This document shows positions 8,504-17,392 of a stretch of DNA of 64,000 bases, one piece after another. Each line of letters opens with the position of its first letter. Within the stretch, counting starts at the first letter, position 1. Origin of the DNA: Clostridia bacterium (GTDB lineage Bacteria; Bacillota; Clostridia; Lachnospirales; Lachnospiraceae); NCBI GenBank assembly GCA_026000945.1, contig BNZI01000001.1, positions 1 to 64,000 of the forward strand, given 5' to 3'. The notes beneath the pieces were generated by a model, which was not told the DNA's origin, searched no databases, and was given only the letters and a program-made list of their open reading frames with translations. The position numbers and the translations under genes are program-made.

Positions 8504-9387
8504 TTACTGGTATGTTTATTTTAAAGTTTTTGTTTAATCTATTACTTATATTGCTAAAAATTGTTTTTTTTGTTCTTTTGGTTTTGGTATTGTTCCTTCT
8601 TTGCATTATTTTTGTACCTATACATTATGAAAGTAGAGGAAACTATTCAAAGTCTGACAGAGAAAAAATAGAGATAAATGTATCTTGGCTGTTATCTCTT
8701 TTTCAAGTGAAATTAGTTGAGGAACGAACAGGCTTTCGCTTTGCCATTTTTCTTTTTCATTTGCCGGTTTACCATTATCCTGTAAATAAAGCAAAAAATA
8801 AAGCAGAGCAGAGCGAAACAGAAAAAAAAGTTGTACAAAAAAAATCACCCGAACGCAAAAAGAAACTTAAGCAACGGCGAAATCGTACTTTGCATGAAGA
8901 AGAGCCAGATGATGCGGCACAAAAAGACACAAAACAAAAAAATTGGTTTGAGAGATGGAAAGATCGCTTTGTCGCTTTTCGTTCTAGATGGAAGAATATT
9001 GAAAATATCGTAAAAGAAATTAAGGAATTTATTACAAATCAAGAACATCAGAGAGCTTTTCGTCATTTAAAAAGGCAAATTTTATGGTTTATTCGTAAAA
9101 TGCTTCCGAGTAAATTTCATTTATTTCTCCATTTTGGTTTTCAAGATCCAGCTTTAACGGCGGATGTTGCGGGTTTATTTCTGGTATTTCTTTATCCGAT
9201 TTTTCCTAATCAAATTGAATTGGTACCAGATATAGAAAACATAGTTTTGGAGTTTCGTTATTTTATAAAAGGAAAAGTAAGAGTTTTTATTGCTTTTCAC
9301 TTGCTTTTACGTTTGTGGATGGAAAGGTCTTTTCGAACTACGGTCAAAAGACTTTGGACTCGTGTGCGTATGGCAAATCAAGCATAA
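8500..9387 (+). CDS. DUF2953-family membrane protein
   Basis: The 295-residue protein has a long hydrophobic N-terminal segment (residues 5-40), then VPIHYESRGNY and the VSWLLSLFQVKL strand typical of DUF2953 (YtfI-like) proteins. A charged, lysine-rich linker (about 90-150) precedes a conserved C-terminal half with FGFQDPALTADVAGLF and PDIE-x-I-LEFRYFIKGK. In spore formers this gene lies next to ytfJ/gerW, as it does here, suggesting a sporulation-linked membrane role. The function is unknown. Confidence 0.75.
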   Translation: MITGMFILKFLFNLLLILLKIVFFVLLVLVLFLLCIIFVPIHYESRGNYSKSDREKIEINVSWLLSLFQVKLVEERTGFRFAIFLFHLPVYHYPVNKAKNKAEQSETEKKVVQKKSPERKKKLKQRRNRTLHEEEPDDAAQKDTKQKNWFERWKDRFVAFRSRWKNIENIVKEIKEFITNQEHQRAFRHLKRQILWFIRKMLPSKFHLFLHFGFQDPALTADVAGLFLVFLYPIFPNQIELVPDIENIVLEFRYFIKGKVRVFIAFHLLLRLWMERSFRTTVKRLWTRVRMANQA

Positions 9388-9634
9388 TGAACAATATTTT
9401 TTGGAACTGTTGAGGTATTTAAGAATCTGTATTCATAGAACAAATAGCGTGCTTGTGAGATGTTTTTTTGCAAGATAAGAAAAATTTTCCGCTTTGCTTG
9501 ATACAAGATCAAGAAATTTATTGCAATATTACAACATAGCTGCAAATGTGGCGTTTGAAGCCATGAATACGTTCTAAAAACCCTTTGTTCAATTTTCAAT
9601 TGATGGACAAAAACGGATGAGGTGAGGAGAGAAA

Positions 9635-10105
9635 ATGTCAGAAAAACAACAATTTAATGAAACAGTTGAAACATTATTTAAAGGTATGGATGAATTCATG
9701 ACTACAAAAACAGTAGTGGGGGAAGCAATCCATATCGGAGAAACCATTGTATTGCCATTAGTTGATGTGACTTTTGGCGTATTTGCAGGGGCTTTTTCTG
9801 AAAGCGCAAAAAATAATGGGACAGGTGCTTTGGGCGGTAAAATCATGCCGAGTTCTGTTTTGGTTATTTCAGGTGGAACAACAAAATTGGTTAATGTAAA
9901 AAATCAAGATGGTCTGACCAAGATTCTGGATATGGTACCTGATTTCATTAACCGTTTTACCAAAAAAGATAAAGGAAATGCAGGAGAAGCAAAAGAAGAA
10001 ATTTTAGAAGAAAAGTCTGATGAAGTAAAAGAAACAGTAGAGGTGAAAACCACTACTACAGTAGTAGAAAAAGAAGATGTAAAAGAGTCTATTGTTAAAC
10101 CATAG
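9635..10105 (+). CDS. gerW: GerW (YtfJ) family sporulation protein
   Basis: The first 110 residues match the YtfJ/GerW family: TLFKGMDEFMTTKTVVGEAI, then LPLVDVTFGVFAG and the glycine-rich GTGALGGKIMPSSVLVI, with a final DMVPDFINRF. In Bacillus GerW is needed for L-alanine germination. The last 45 residues are a charged E/K/V/T-rich tail peculiar to this protein. It has GAGGAGAG before its ATG and follows the DUF2953 gene, the usual neighbour. Confidence 0.88.
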   Translation: MSEKQQFNETVETLFKGMDEFMTTKTVVGEAIHIGETIVLPLVDVTFGVFAGAFSESAKNNGTGALGGKIMPSSVLVISGGTTKLVNVKNQDGLTKILDMVPDFINRFTKKDKGNAGEAKEEILEEKSDEVKETVEVKTTTTVVEKEDVKESIVKP

Positions 10106-10153
10106 AATATAAGTCTAGACAAAGACATCTACATCTATCATCAATGTGCGTTT

Positions 10154-10193
10154 CATGGCATATGGTATACCAAATAAGGAAGTATATGCCATG
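10154..10193 (+). promoter_or_regulatory. 10-bp inverted repeat enclosing a start codon
   Basis: CATGGCATAT (10154-10163) is perfectly complementary to ATATGCCATG (10184-10193). The second arm contains the ATG of the small membrane protein gene, and its AAGGAAG ribosome binding site lies in the loop. It could be an operator or an mRNA hairpin limiting initiation. Confidence 0.4.
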
Positions 10194-10334
10194 AAAAAAA
10201 TATTAGGTTTATTGTTTTTTGCATTTGGAGCCGGTATGGCTGTCATGTTTTTTTGTAGAAGATCTTTTTTTATGATTGTGATTGTTGTTTTGGTTTTGCT
10301 GATCGGTTATCATCTATTTTGCTGTGATGATTAA
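10191..10334 (+). CDS. Small membrane protein of unknown function
   Basis: The 47-residue peptide is almost all hydrophobic, with two stretches (LGLLFFAFGAGMAVMFF and FFMIVIVVLVLLIGYHLF) split by CRRS, so it probably makes a membrane hairpin. The ATG at 10191 is preferred over an earlier in-frame ATG because AAGGAAG precedes it. Similar short hydrophobic proteins are common beside sporulation genes. No family is recognised. Confidence 0.5.
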   Translation: MKKILGLLFFAFGAGMAVMFFCRRSFFMIVIVVLVLLIGYHLFCCDD

Positions 10335-10412
10335 CAGGTAGATGATCAGCCTTTGTGTTCAATGAAAAACTTAATTAGCAGTTTTTTCAATGCTGATTCA
10401 GTTAAGGGAAAG

Positions 10413-10534
10413 GGCGTGTTGATACAAGCCGAAATACTCAGATTCTGAGTAGAATTTTCGTTGGACAAGGCAAATTTTTATAGCGTAGCGAAAAATCGCC
10501 CAAGGTGGGCATTAAGTGGTAGTATCAACATGCC
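10413..10534. repeat. Short copy of the dispersed two-ended repeat family
   Basis: The 122-bp element has imperfect terminal inverted repeats: 10413-10425 and 10522-10534 differ at one of 13 positions (GGCGTGTTGATAC versus GGCATGTTGATAC). Its left end continues with a diverged version of the A-end sequence seen elsewhere (GAAATAC-CAGAT-TGAGTAGA-TTTTCG and AAGGCAAATTTT). A GCCCA-aGG-TGGGC hairpin is inside. Confidence 0.6.
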
Positions 10535-10823
10535 GTAGATGATGATCTGTATTTTACGAAGAATCTATTTACTATCCGTGAATGAGGAGAAAAAGTAATT
10601 TATCGTAAGTAAGATATTCTACAAGTTCTAGGTGCTACCCATTTGAAAGCTATGCGGTAGTGCACATAACATCGTACAACGTTGCAAGTTGCACGATGTT
10701 AGTCTGTGGAGAGTTTTGTGTAGTTTACTCGCTTACTTGACCAAGCAAAGATTGAACATCAAATTTGTTTAAGGGTAAGCAAATTTAAGTAGCAGTGAGT
10801 AGCACGTGATCAATGGGGATTTT
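10535..10823. other. Non-coding gap with a 9-bp stem
   Basis: No gene is seen. TAACATCGT (10667-10675) pairs perfectly with ACGATGTTA (10693-10701) around an inner CAACGTTG palindrome. It lacks a T tract, so it is not an obvious terminator. Confidence 0.3.
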
Positions 10824-11609
10824 ATGATTAAATTAATTGTAACAGATGTAGATGGAACTCTTGTAGTAGAGGGTACGAATCAATTGGATCCGAGGTATGT
10901 AGAAACTATATTGGCATTAAGAAAAAAAGGTATTCAGTTTGCAGTTGCCAGTGGCAGGCAAGCATCTAGTATAGAATATTTATTTAGGGATTTAAAAGAA
11001 AAAATTTTTTATTTAGCAGATAATGGTTCATATATTGGTTGTTATGGAAGAATTTTATTTACTTTTCCTTTGGATAAAGCTTTAGTCGAGAAACTAATTC
11101 AAGAGGGAGAAAAACTTTCGGATTGCGAACTTATGCTTTCTACACCGAAGATGATTTATACAAATAGTAAAAATAAAGCATTCTTGGATTGGATGAATCA
11201 AGGTTATCAAATGAATGTGCAATATACAGAGGATTTACTCAGCTTGGAAGAAGAAGTCATTAAGTTTTCTTATAATCGAAATTACGGGCTGGAAGAAATT
11301 ATTCAAACGATTTTGCCTAAGTATGGAGATCAGCTGCAATGCAGTACTGCCGGCGCATCTTGGGTGGATTGCATGACATTAGGGATCAATAAAGGTCATG
11401 CTGTGTCTATTTTGCAAGAAAGTTTGGATATATCTCCGGAAGAAACAATGGTTTTTGGGGATCAGTGTAATGATATTGAAATGATGAAACAAGCTTATCA
11501 CAGTTATGCTGTAGAAAACGCTCATGAAAAAGTAAAGGATGTTGCCCGTTTTCGCACAGATTCCCATGAAAATTTTGGGGTACTAAAAATATTGCAGACT
11601 TTATTGTAA
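10824..11609 (+). CDS. Cof-type HAD family hydrolase
   Basis: This is a cytoplasmic phosphatase, probably acting on sugar phosphates or similar metabolites. HAD motif I is TDVDGTLV (residues 6-13), motif II is AVASGRQ, and motifs III/IV are near NKGHAV and FGDQCNDIEMM (about 214-224). The 260-residue length and the large cap domain are typical of the Cof/YidA group. The ATG at 10824 has GGGGA just upstream; a GTG at 10806 would add six residues. Confidence 0.85.
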   Translation: MIKLIVTDVDGTLVVEGTNQLDPRYVETILALRKKGIQFAVASGRQASSIEYLFRDLKEKIFYLADNGSYIGCYGRILFTFPLDKALVEKLIQEGEKLSDCELMLSTPKMIYTNSKNKAFLDWMNQGYQMNVQYTEDLLSLEEEVIKFSYNRNYGLEEIIQTILPKYGDQLQCSTAGASWVDCMTLGINKGHAVSILQESLDISPEETMVFGDQCNDIEMMKQAYHSYAVENAHEKVKDVARFRTDSHENFGVLKILQTLL

Positions 11610-11625
11610 AGATTAGGAAATAGTC

Positions 11626-12690
11626 ATGAGAAAATTTAAAATCCTTTTGTCCTTAACCCTTGTATTTGTTTTGTTCTTGGAAGGCTGCGGAATTTCGCAA
11701 GTGAGCGCCTTGCCTTTTTTTGGTCCTGGTAAAGATGAATTATTAAAAATTGGGGGAGAAGGTTTTGCCATTAGCGAAGGTATTGTTTTTATTAGCAGCC
11801 AAAAACAAATGTATGAAGATATTTATGGAGCGCAAATTTGGTCGGCTTCTGTTTTAGATAGTACTTATGAACAATACTTTTTAGAACAAGTGAAAAAATT
11901 TTTAATGCAAATGACTTGCTTAACTATCCTTGCCAAAGAACAGGGTATCATCTTAAATACGAAAGAAAAAGAACAAGTGAGCCAAGCAACTAGGTTATAT
12001 TTGGAAAACTTAAGTGCAGGAGAACAAAGTAAAATGTCTTCTTCAGTGATGAAAGCATATGAAGATTACACTTTAGCACAAAAAGTATTGAAGATGTCGA
12101 TAGAGAATAAGGAATTAGAAGTGAGTGATGATCAAGCAAAAGTCATTGTATTAAAACAAATTGTATTAAAAAAATACACATTGAATGAACAGGGAAAAAA
12201 AATATTTTTTGATGCACAGACCTTAGAAGAAAAAAGAGCGCTTATCCGTTTTTGTGCAGAACAAGTCAAGGTACAGAAAAAGAATTTTGATAGCGTGGCT
12301 AATCAATTTAGTGAAGAATTTCCAGTGGAACAACCTTATCAAAAAGGAGTATTGGATAAAAAAACAGAAAGTCAAGTTTTTGCTTTGGAAAAAGGAGAAA
12401 TCAGCGAAGCAATCGAAACCGAAGATGCTCTGTATGTATTTCAATGTGAAAATGATTATGATAAAGAAGCCACAAAAAAACATAAAGCCTTGCTTATTCA
12501 AGAAAAAAAAGAATTGAAATTCCAAGAAATTTATACGCAAGTCATCAGTAATTATCCCGCAGAATTTAATGATGGAGCATGGAATAATCTTCATTTAAGT
12601 GAAATGCAGGCCTTAAGTTCAAAAAACTTTTTTTCGATTTATCAAGAAGTCCAATCTGGGCAGTCAACGGAGTATGTACTGGGAAAATAA
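11626..12690 (+). CDS. Parvulin-like (PpiC/SurA-type) lipoprotein
   Basis: The N-terminus is a lipoprotein signal (RKFKILLSLTLVFVLFLEGC) with the lipid-modified cysteine at about residue 21. Residues 45-165 form a helical SurA N-terminal-like region. Residues about 165-290 resemble a PpiC rotamase domain: VIVLKQIVLKKY, later FDSVANQFSEE, and KGEISEAIETEDALYVFQC. It probably helps fold exported proteins at the outer face of the membrane, like PrsA. Some parvulin active-site residues are hard to place, so it may be a foldase without isomerase activity. It is 354 residues long. Confidence 0.72.
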   Translation: MRKFKILLSLTLVFVLFLEGCGISQVSALPFFGPGKDELLKIGGEGFAISEGIVFISSQKQMYEDIYGAQIWSASVLDSTYEQYFLEQVKKFLMQMTCLTILAKEQGIILNTKEKEQVSQATRLYLENLSAGEQSKMSSSVMKAYEDYTLAQKVLKMSIENKELEVSDDQAKVIVLKQIVLKKYTLNEQGKKIFFDAQTLEEKRALIRFCAEQVKVQKKNFDSVANQFSEEFPVEQPYQKGVLDKKTESQVFALEKGEISEAIETEDALYVFQCENDYDKEATKKHKALLIQEKKELKFQEIYTQVISNYPAEFNDGAWNNLHLSEMQALSSKNFFSIYQEVQSGQSTEYVLGK

Positions 12691-12798
12691 AAAAACAAAA
12701 CTGATTCAGCACAATGTGGACACAGCTTATACCTTTCGCATATAATATGATAAGAATCAATATCGATCATATTTTAGGTGGTTACGAGGTAGAAAGAG

Positions 12799-13110
12799 AT
12801 GTGTATTTCTGGTATTCAGTACCAACAATTAGATGAATATATTCAAGCTGGGGACAGGCGTATTATCGATTTGCGCACGAAACAAGCGTATGATCGTTGT
12901 CATATAGAAACAGCAGAAAATATTCCGTTTGAACAATTATCTGTATATTCTTTTCAAAAAAATGAAAAAATTATTTTTTATTGTGACAGAGGAAATAGTA
13001 GTTTGATGGCTTGTCGAAATTTTAATCGGCAAGGTTTTGATACGATGACTGTCATGGGTGCATTTGCAAGTTATCGGGGAAAATATTTATGGCGAAGGAG
13101 TTATTCATGA
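12799..13110 (+). CDS. Rhodanese-like domain protein
   Basis: This is a single rhodanese domain of 103 residues. RIIDLRTKQAYDRCHIETAENIPF matches the CH2A-B region, and FYCDRGNSSLMACR holds the catalytic cysteine loop (C-D-R-G-N-S). Such proteins carry persulfide sulfur. Its end overlaps the start of the next gene. The partner in sulfur transfer is unknown. Confidence 0.82.
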   Translation: MCISGIQYQQLDEYIQAGDRRIIDLRTKQAYDRCHIETAENIPFEQLSVYSFQKNEKIIFYCDRGNSSLMACRNFNRQGFDTMTVMGAFASYRGKYLWRRSYS

Positions 13111-14597
13111 ATAGGTCAAGGGATAGGCAATGGGAAACAATAGATTACAATTCTTTGTATCTAGATTCCCGTAAATATAGACGGAGAAAACAAAAATCAG
13201 GATTTTTTTCTCAATTTTGTTTGATTTTTATGGTTTTTTCCCTCTTTATTTTTGGCAAAACATTTACTGCATTTGGGCAGAAGTTAGGTTTTTCTAAATC
13301 TGGGCAAGAGGTTTTTTCAGAAGGAGAAAAAGGGAAAACACTTGCTCCAGTTTCCAAAGAAATATCTGATACAGATAGACTAGCTGCCGCTTTGGTGAGC
13401 CAGGAAGAAAGAGCATTATTTTTGCCGGAAAAATATGATTACCGTCTGATTGACCGAGCACCTAACATAAAAAACCAAGGCATTTTGGGTACTTGTTGGG
13501 CATTCGCTTCCTTGACTGCGATAGAAACAGCTGTAAGGGGAGACTTTAACTTTTCGGAAGATCATATGTCTTTATCGAATAGTTTTGGTTTTTCCCAAAA
13601 TGATGGCGGTGAATACACGATGTCCATGGCTTATTTGGCAGCATGGCAGGGTCCAGTATGGGAAAAGGATGATCCTTACGGCGATGGTTATTCCCCAAAA
13701 AATCTACAAGCAGTTAAACATGTGCAAGAAATGCAAATCATTCCTCAAAAAGACCATTTAGCGATTAAAGAAGCAGTATATTTACAAGGTGGAGTACAAA
13801 GCTCCTTATATACTTCTATGCGCAGTACGCAAGATTATTCTGTATATTATCATGAAAAAAATTATGCTTATTATTATAATGGTACAGAAAGTCCCAATCA
13901 TGATGTGGTTATTGTTGGCTGGGATGATGATTATCCAAAAGAAAATTTCCATATCCAACCGGAAGGCAATGGGGCGTTTTTGTGTGTCAATAGCTGGGGA
14001 AAAGACTTTGGGGATAAAGGATATTTTTATGTTTCTTATTATGATTTCAATCTGGGTGTACATAATTTAACTTATACCAAGATAGAAGAAAATGATAATT
14101 ACGACAAAATTTACCAAAGTGATTATTGCGGATGGATTGGACAGTTAGGTTACGGAAAAGATAGTGCTTATTTTGCTAATGTTTATACGACAGAGGAAAA
14201 AGAAAGTTTGTCTGCTGTAGGTTTTTATGCTACAGATCAGTATACAGAATATAGTGTATATATTGCCCGTAATGTTTCTGATCCGAAAAATATGAAAAAT
14301 TATGAATTTCTGACCAGTGGAACTTTCCGTTATGCCGGATTTTACACTGTAGAATTGCCGGAATCAGTTTTGCTAAATGATAATGAACGTTTTTCTGTTA
14401 TCGTGAAGATTACTACACCAAATTCTGTTCATCCTGTAGCAGTAGAATATGCAGGGGAAGACAATCGAATCAAAATTGATTTAAGTGATGGAGAAGGTTA
14501 TATTAGTCAATCGGGAAAAGAATGGGAAAATATAGAAGAATCTCAACAAAGTAATATTTGCTTGAAAGCTTATACAAGGAAAGTGGAAACTGAATAA
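13107..14597 (+). CDS. C1 (papain) family cysteine peptidase with lectin-like domain
   Basis: The protein has a hydrophobic segment near residues 30-50 (FCLIFMVFSLFIFG), so it is membrane anchored or secreted. The papain-type site is complete: NQGILGTCWAF has the oxyanion glutamine and catalytic Cys130, SPNHDVVIVGW has His265, and VNSWGKDFG has Asn295. The C-terminal 170 residues (from CGWIGQLGYG) match the lectin-like domain found in clostridial surface peptidases of this class. The ATG at 13107 follows AAGGAG with proper spacing and overlaps the rhodanese stop. It probably cleaves surface or extracellular proteins. Confidence 0.85.
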   Translation: MNRSRDRQWETIDYNSLYLDSRKYRRRKQKSGFFSQFCLIFMVFSLFIFGKTFTAFGQKLGFSKSGQEVFSEGEKGKTLAPVSKEISDTDRLAAALVSQEERALFLPEKYDYRLIDRAPNIKNQGILGTCWAFASLTAIETAVRGDFNFSEDHMSLSNSFGFSQNDGGEYTMSMAYLAAWQGPVWEKDDPYGDGYSPKNLQAVKHVQEMQIIPQKDHLAIKEAVYLQGGVQSSLYTSMRSTQDYSVYYHEKNYAYYYNGTESPNHDVVIVGWDDDYPKENFHIQPEGNGAFLCVNSWGKDFGDKGYFYVSYYDFNLGVHNLTYTKIEENDNYDKIYQSDYCGWIGQLGYGKDSAYFANVYTTEEKESLSAVGFYATDQYTEYSVYIARNVSDPKNMKNYEFLTSGTFRYAGFYTVELPESVLLNDNERFSVIVKITTPNSVHPVAVEYAGEDNRIKIDLSDGEGYISQSGKEWENIEESQQSNICLKAYTRKVETE

Positions 14598-15217
14598 TGC
14601 AGACAAAATATCGTTTGATTTTTGCCACTTCTAATCTAGGGAAAAGAAAAGAAGTGGAACAAATGCTACAAAGCGACCGTTTAGAAATTTTGTCGTTGGT
14701 AGATTTGGGTTTGAATTTGGATGATGTCAAAGAAGATGGAGAAACATTCTGGGACAATGCAAAAATTAAAATGTATGCGATTGCAAAAAAAACAGATTTT
14801 TCTTATTTGGTTTTGGCAGACGATTCAGGTTTAGAAATTGATGCTTTAAATAAAAAACCGGGTGTACATTCTTCTCGTTACCTAGGAGAGGATACCTCTT
14901 ATGAGGAAAAAAATCAAAGCATTTTGAAGCAATTAGCGGCAGTAACAGGAGAAAATAGAAGCGCCCGTTTTTTATGTGAAATGGCTTTGTTTATTCCACA
15001 AGAAGATAAGATATTTAGAGGTAGCGGTGTTTTGGAAGGCAGAATTGCTAATTATGCACAAGGAGAAAACGGCTTTGGTTATGACCCCATTTTTTATTTA
15101 GAAAAAAAGAAAAAAACTTTAGCACAATTATCAGCAAGCGAAAAAAATCAATTTAGTCACAGAAAGCAAGCTCTTCAAAAAGTAAAAGAAGAATTAGAAG
15201 TCAGGAAAATGTTATGA
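14597..15217 (+). CDS. rdgB: XTP/dITP diphosphatase (RdgB/HAM1 family)
   Basis: It removes ITP, dITP and XTP from the nucleotide pool by hydrolysis to monophosphates. Hallmarks are the start FATSNLGKRKEVEQML, the ADDSGLEIDALNKKPGVHSS segment, GFGYDPIF and the C-terminal SHRKQAL. The length of 206 is normal. The ATG overlaps the peptidase stop (TAATG), and its end overlaps the phosphoesterase. Confidence 0.93.
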   Translation: MQTKYRLIFATSNLGKRKEVEQMLQSDRLEILSLVDLGLNLDDVKEDGETFWDNAKIKMYAIAKKTDFSYLVLADDSGLEIDALNKKPGVHSSRYLGEDTSYEEKNQSILKQLAAVTGENRSARFLCEMALFIPQEDKIFRGSGVLEGRIANYAQGENGFGYDPIFYLEKKKKTLAQLSASEKNQFSHRKQALQKVKEELEVRKML

Positions 15218-15696
15218 GGATTTTAGTGATCAGTGATACACATCAGCAGCATGACAATTTAACATTACTTTTAGACGGGGATTCTCGTTTTGATTTATGT
15301 ATACATCTAGGAGACAGTGAAACAGGGGAAGAGGAAATGGCTAAGCTTTTACCTTGCCCCGTTGTCATGGTTGCTGGAAACAATGATTTTTTTGGAAGTA
15401 TGCCTTTAGAAAAAGTAATCATTTTAGAAGGATACTCAATTTTCTTGTGCCATGGACATTTTCATCGTGTTTATTTAGGTACAAAATGGTTAAAACTAGA
15501 AGCGAAAAAAAGGAATTGCCAAGTTGCCATGTATGGTCATACTCATATTCCTTATTTAGAGGAAACAAAAGATTTAACGATACTTTGTCCAGGTAGCCTA
15601 TCCTATCCCCGCCAAGAAGATCGTTTACCTTCCTATTTGGTGATGGAAATTGACGAGCAAGGGAAAGTAAATTACCAGCAGTGTTATTTACAATAA
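15214..15696 (+). CDS. YfcE/MJ0936-type metallophosphoesterase
   Basis: The 160-residue calcineurin-like phosphodiesterase has the metal-binding motifs SDTH (8-11), HLGD, GNND (near 58) and CHGHFHR followed by YGHTH. Members hydrolyse phosphodiesters, with an unknown natural substrate. The rdgB-yfcE pair with a 4-base overlap is common in Firmicutes. Confidence 0.88.
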   Translation: MRILVISDTHQQHDNLTLLLDGDSRFDLCIHLGDSETGEEEMAKLLPCPVVMVAGNNDFFGSMPLEKVIILEGYSIFLCHGHFHRVYLGTKWLKLEAKKRNCQVAMYGHTHIPYLEETKDLTILCPGSLSYPRQEDRLPSYLVMEIDEQGKVNYQQCYLQ

Positions 15697-15712
15697 AAAT
15701 TTCAAAAAGTAG

Positions 15713-15741
15713 TTGACAAGTATTTAAAGATCATATATAAT
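15713..15741 (+). promoter_or_regulatory. Promoter of the tRNA cluster
   Basis: TTGACA (15713-15718) and TATAAT (15736-15741) are both consensus, separated by 17 bases. The first tRNA begins about 30 bases past the expected start of transcription. Confidence 0.8.
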
Positions 15742-15777
15742 CATCATTATCTGTCAGAGATATAAAGATATAGGTGG

Positions 15778-15852
15778 CGAGGTGTGGCTCAGTTTGGCTA
15801 GAGTACCTGGTTTGGGACCAGGGGGTCGCAGGTTCAAATCCTGTCACCTCGG
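15778..15852 (+). tRNA. tRNA-Pro (TGG)
   Basis: A full cloverleaf is visible: acceptor CGAGGTG with CACCTCG, D-arm starting GCTC, anticodon loop TTTGGGA between CCTGG and CCAGG, and T-arm GGTTCAAATCC. The 3' CCA is not encoded. Confidence 0.95.
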
Positions 15853-15897
15853 CTTTATACTTTTTATTAGTTTAATCAAGTTGCAAAACTTTTTCTT

Positions 15898-15968
15898 GCG
15901 GGTGTAGTTCAATGGTAGAACACTAGCCTTCCAAGCTAGATACGTGGGTTCGATTCCCATCACCCGCT
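15898..15968 (+). tRNA. tRNA-Gly (TCC)
   Basis: Acceptor GCGGGTG pairs with CACCCGC. The anticodon loop CTTCCAA carries TCC, and the T-loop is GGTTCGATTCC. CCA is not encoded. Confidence 0.95.
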
Positions 15969-16031
15969 TTTTGGTTACCTTATAGACTTAAACGAAGAAA
16001 TTAGGTAATTGCATAAGGATTTTTTCCCTAT

Positions 16032-16105
<74 letters not shown>

Positions 16106-16138
16106 TTGAGATAGTAATTTAAACTATCTTTTGATAAG

Positions 16139-16212
16139 GTGGGTATAGCGCAGTTGGTTAGCGCGCCAGATTGTGGCTCTGGAGGTCTCGGGTTCGATTC
16201 CCGATATCCACC
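16139..16212 (+). tRNA. tRNA-His (GTG)
   Basis: Acceptor GTGGGTA pairs with TATCCAC. The anticodon loop TTGTGGC carries GTG between CCAGA and TCTGG. A G at 16138 could serve as the extra 5' guanosine of tRNA-His. Confidence 0.95.
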
Positions 16213-16303
16213 CGTCTTTCATGAAAAGGTGTTTGTATGGATATGAAATATTTGCTACAAATACTATTGATTTAAAGGACATGAGAATGAAATGAAAAAT
16301 TGA

Positions 16304-16375
16304 TGGGCTATCGCCAAGCGGTAAGGCACAGGACTTTGACTCCTGCACTCGCTGGTTCAAATCCAGCTAGCCCAG
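16304..16375 (+). tRNA. tRNA-Gln (TTG)
   Basis: Acceptor TGGGCTA pairs with TAGCCCA. The anticodon loop CTTTGAC carries TTG between CAGGA and TCCTG. Confidence 0.95.
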
Positions 16376-16382
16376 TAATGAA

Positions 16383-16413
16383 AAGAAAGTATCTTACGGT
16401 ACTTTCTTTTTCT
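16383..16413 (+). terminator. Terminator of the tRNA cluster
   Basis: AAGAAAGTA (16383-16391) pairs perfectly with TACTTTCTT (16400-16408), followed by TTTTCT. Confidence 0.85.
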
Positions 16414-16435
16414 ATGTATACAAGTAGATAAAAAT

Positions 16436-16661
16436 AGGAGGTAAGGGAATTTAATTTGAATGGTTTTAATCATTTGCAGGATTTAGGAAAGAGAGGGCTT
16501 TCTTTTCTTGATTTTTATCTATATGAAACGGATGAAAAGGTGGAGGTAAGAAATATTGAATTTAAATGATTTTAGACATTTGCAAGATTTAGAGAAGAGA
16601 GAGCTTTCTTTTCTTGATTTTTGTTTATACGAAGCAGATTTAAAATAGGAGGTAAGAAATA
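16436..16661 (+). repeat. Two degenerate tandem copies of the rnc start region (short leader ORFs)
   Basis: The rnc ribosome binding site and first 30 codons are preceded by two related copies, with starts at 16456, 16556 and 16662 (spacings 100 and 106). Each copy begins with a GGAGGTAAG ribosome binding site and a TTG start. Copy 1 encodes 37 residues (MNGFNHLQDLGKRGLSFLDF...), ending at 16569. Copy 2 encodes 30 residues (MNLNDFRHLQDLEKRELSFL...), ending at 16648 in the TAG that is part of the rnc TAGGAGG. RNase III itself starts MNLNSFDHLHNLEKKIEYFF. They are leader peptides or relics of a start-region duplication. Confidence 0.7.
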
Positions 16662-17381
16662 TTGAATTTAAATTCTTTTGATCATTTACACAACTTAGAA
16701 AAAAAGATAGAGTATTTTTTTCTCAATTTTTCTTTATTAAAACAAGCAATGATGCATAGTTCTTATGCTAATGAGCAGCATTTTCTACGTAGTGCCTGTA
16801 ATGAGCGCTTAGAATTCTTAGGTGATGCTATTTTAGAGTTAGTCAGCAGTGAGTATTTATTCAAGAAATACCCAAAAGAAAGTGAAGGAAGTTTGACAAA
16901 AATACGTGCTACTTTAGTGTGCGAATCAAATTTAGCCAATTGTGCAAAAAATATTTGTTTGTCAGAATATTTACTCTTAGGTAGGGGAGAGGAAAACACG
17001 GGTGGAAGAACGCGAAATTCAGTCATTTCTGATGCGTTTGAAGCTTTGATTGGGGCGATTTATCTAGATGCTGGTTTTGATGCTGCCAAAGAGTTTATTT
17101 GTAACTTTTTACTCAATGAAAAGGATGAACAATTTTTTGATGATAGTAAAAGTACTTTGCAAGAATATGTACAAGCAAATTTTCAAGAGACCTTATCTTA
17201 TGAGATAGTAAATGAACAAGGTCCTGATCATCGTAAACATTTTGAAGTTTGTGTAAAATTGGGAGAAATTATAATCGGAACAGGGAAAGGATTCACAAAA
17301 AAAGCTGCACAGCAAAGCGCAGCTTATGAAGGTATGTTGTCTTTAAAAAATAATGCAGAACTTTTTTCTAAGAAAAAATGA
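16662..17381 (+). CDS. rnc: Ribonuclease III
   Basis: It cleaves double-stranded RNA in rRNA and mRNA processing. The catalytic signature NERLEFLGDAILELV is at residues about 46-60, and the second acidic cluster is SDAFEALIGAIYLDAG. The C-terminal double-stranded RNA-binding domain starts near STLQEYVQ (about 165) and ends with KKAAQQSAAYEGM. The start is TTG with TAGGAGGTAAG upstream. smc follows after 11 bases, the conserved Firmicute order rnc-smc-ftsY. RNase III often controls its own mRNA, which makes the repeated leader notable. Confidence 0.95.
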   Translation: MNLNSFDHLHNLEKKIEYFFLNFSLLKQAMMHSSYANEQHFLRSACNERLEFLGDAILELVSSEYLFKKYPKESEGSLTKIRATLVCESNLANCAKNICLSEYLLLGRGEENTGGRTRNSVISDAFEALIGAIYLDAGFDAAKEFICNFLLNEKDEQFFDDSKSTLQEYVQANFQETLSYEIVNEQGPDHRKHFEVCVKLGEIIIGTGKGFTKKAAQQSAAYEGMLSLKNNAELFSKKK

Positions 17382-17392
17382 AAGGGTAAGAT

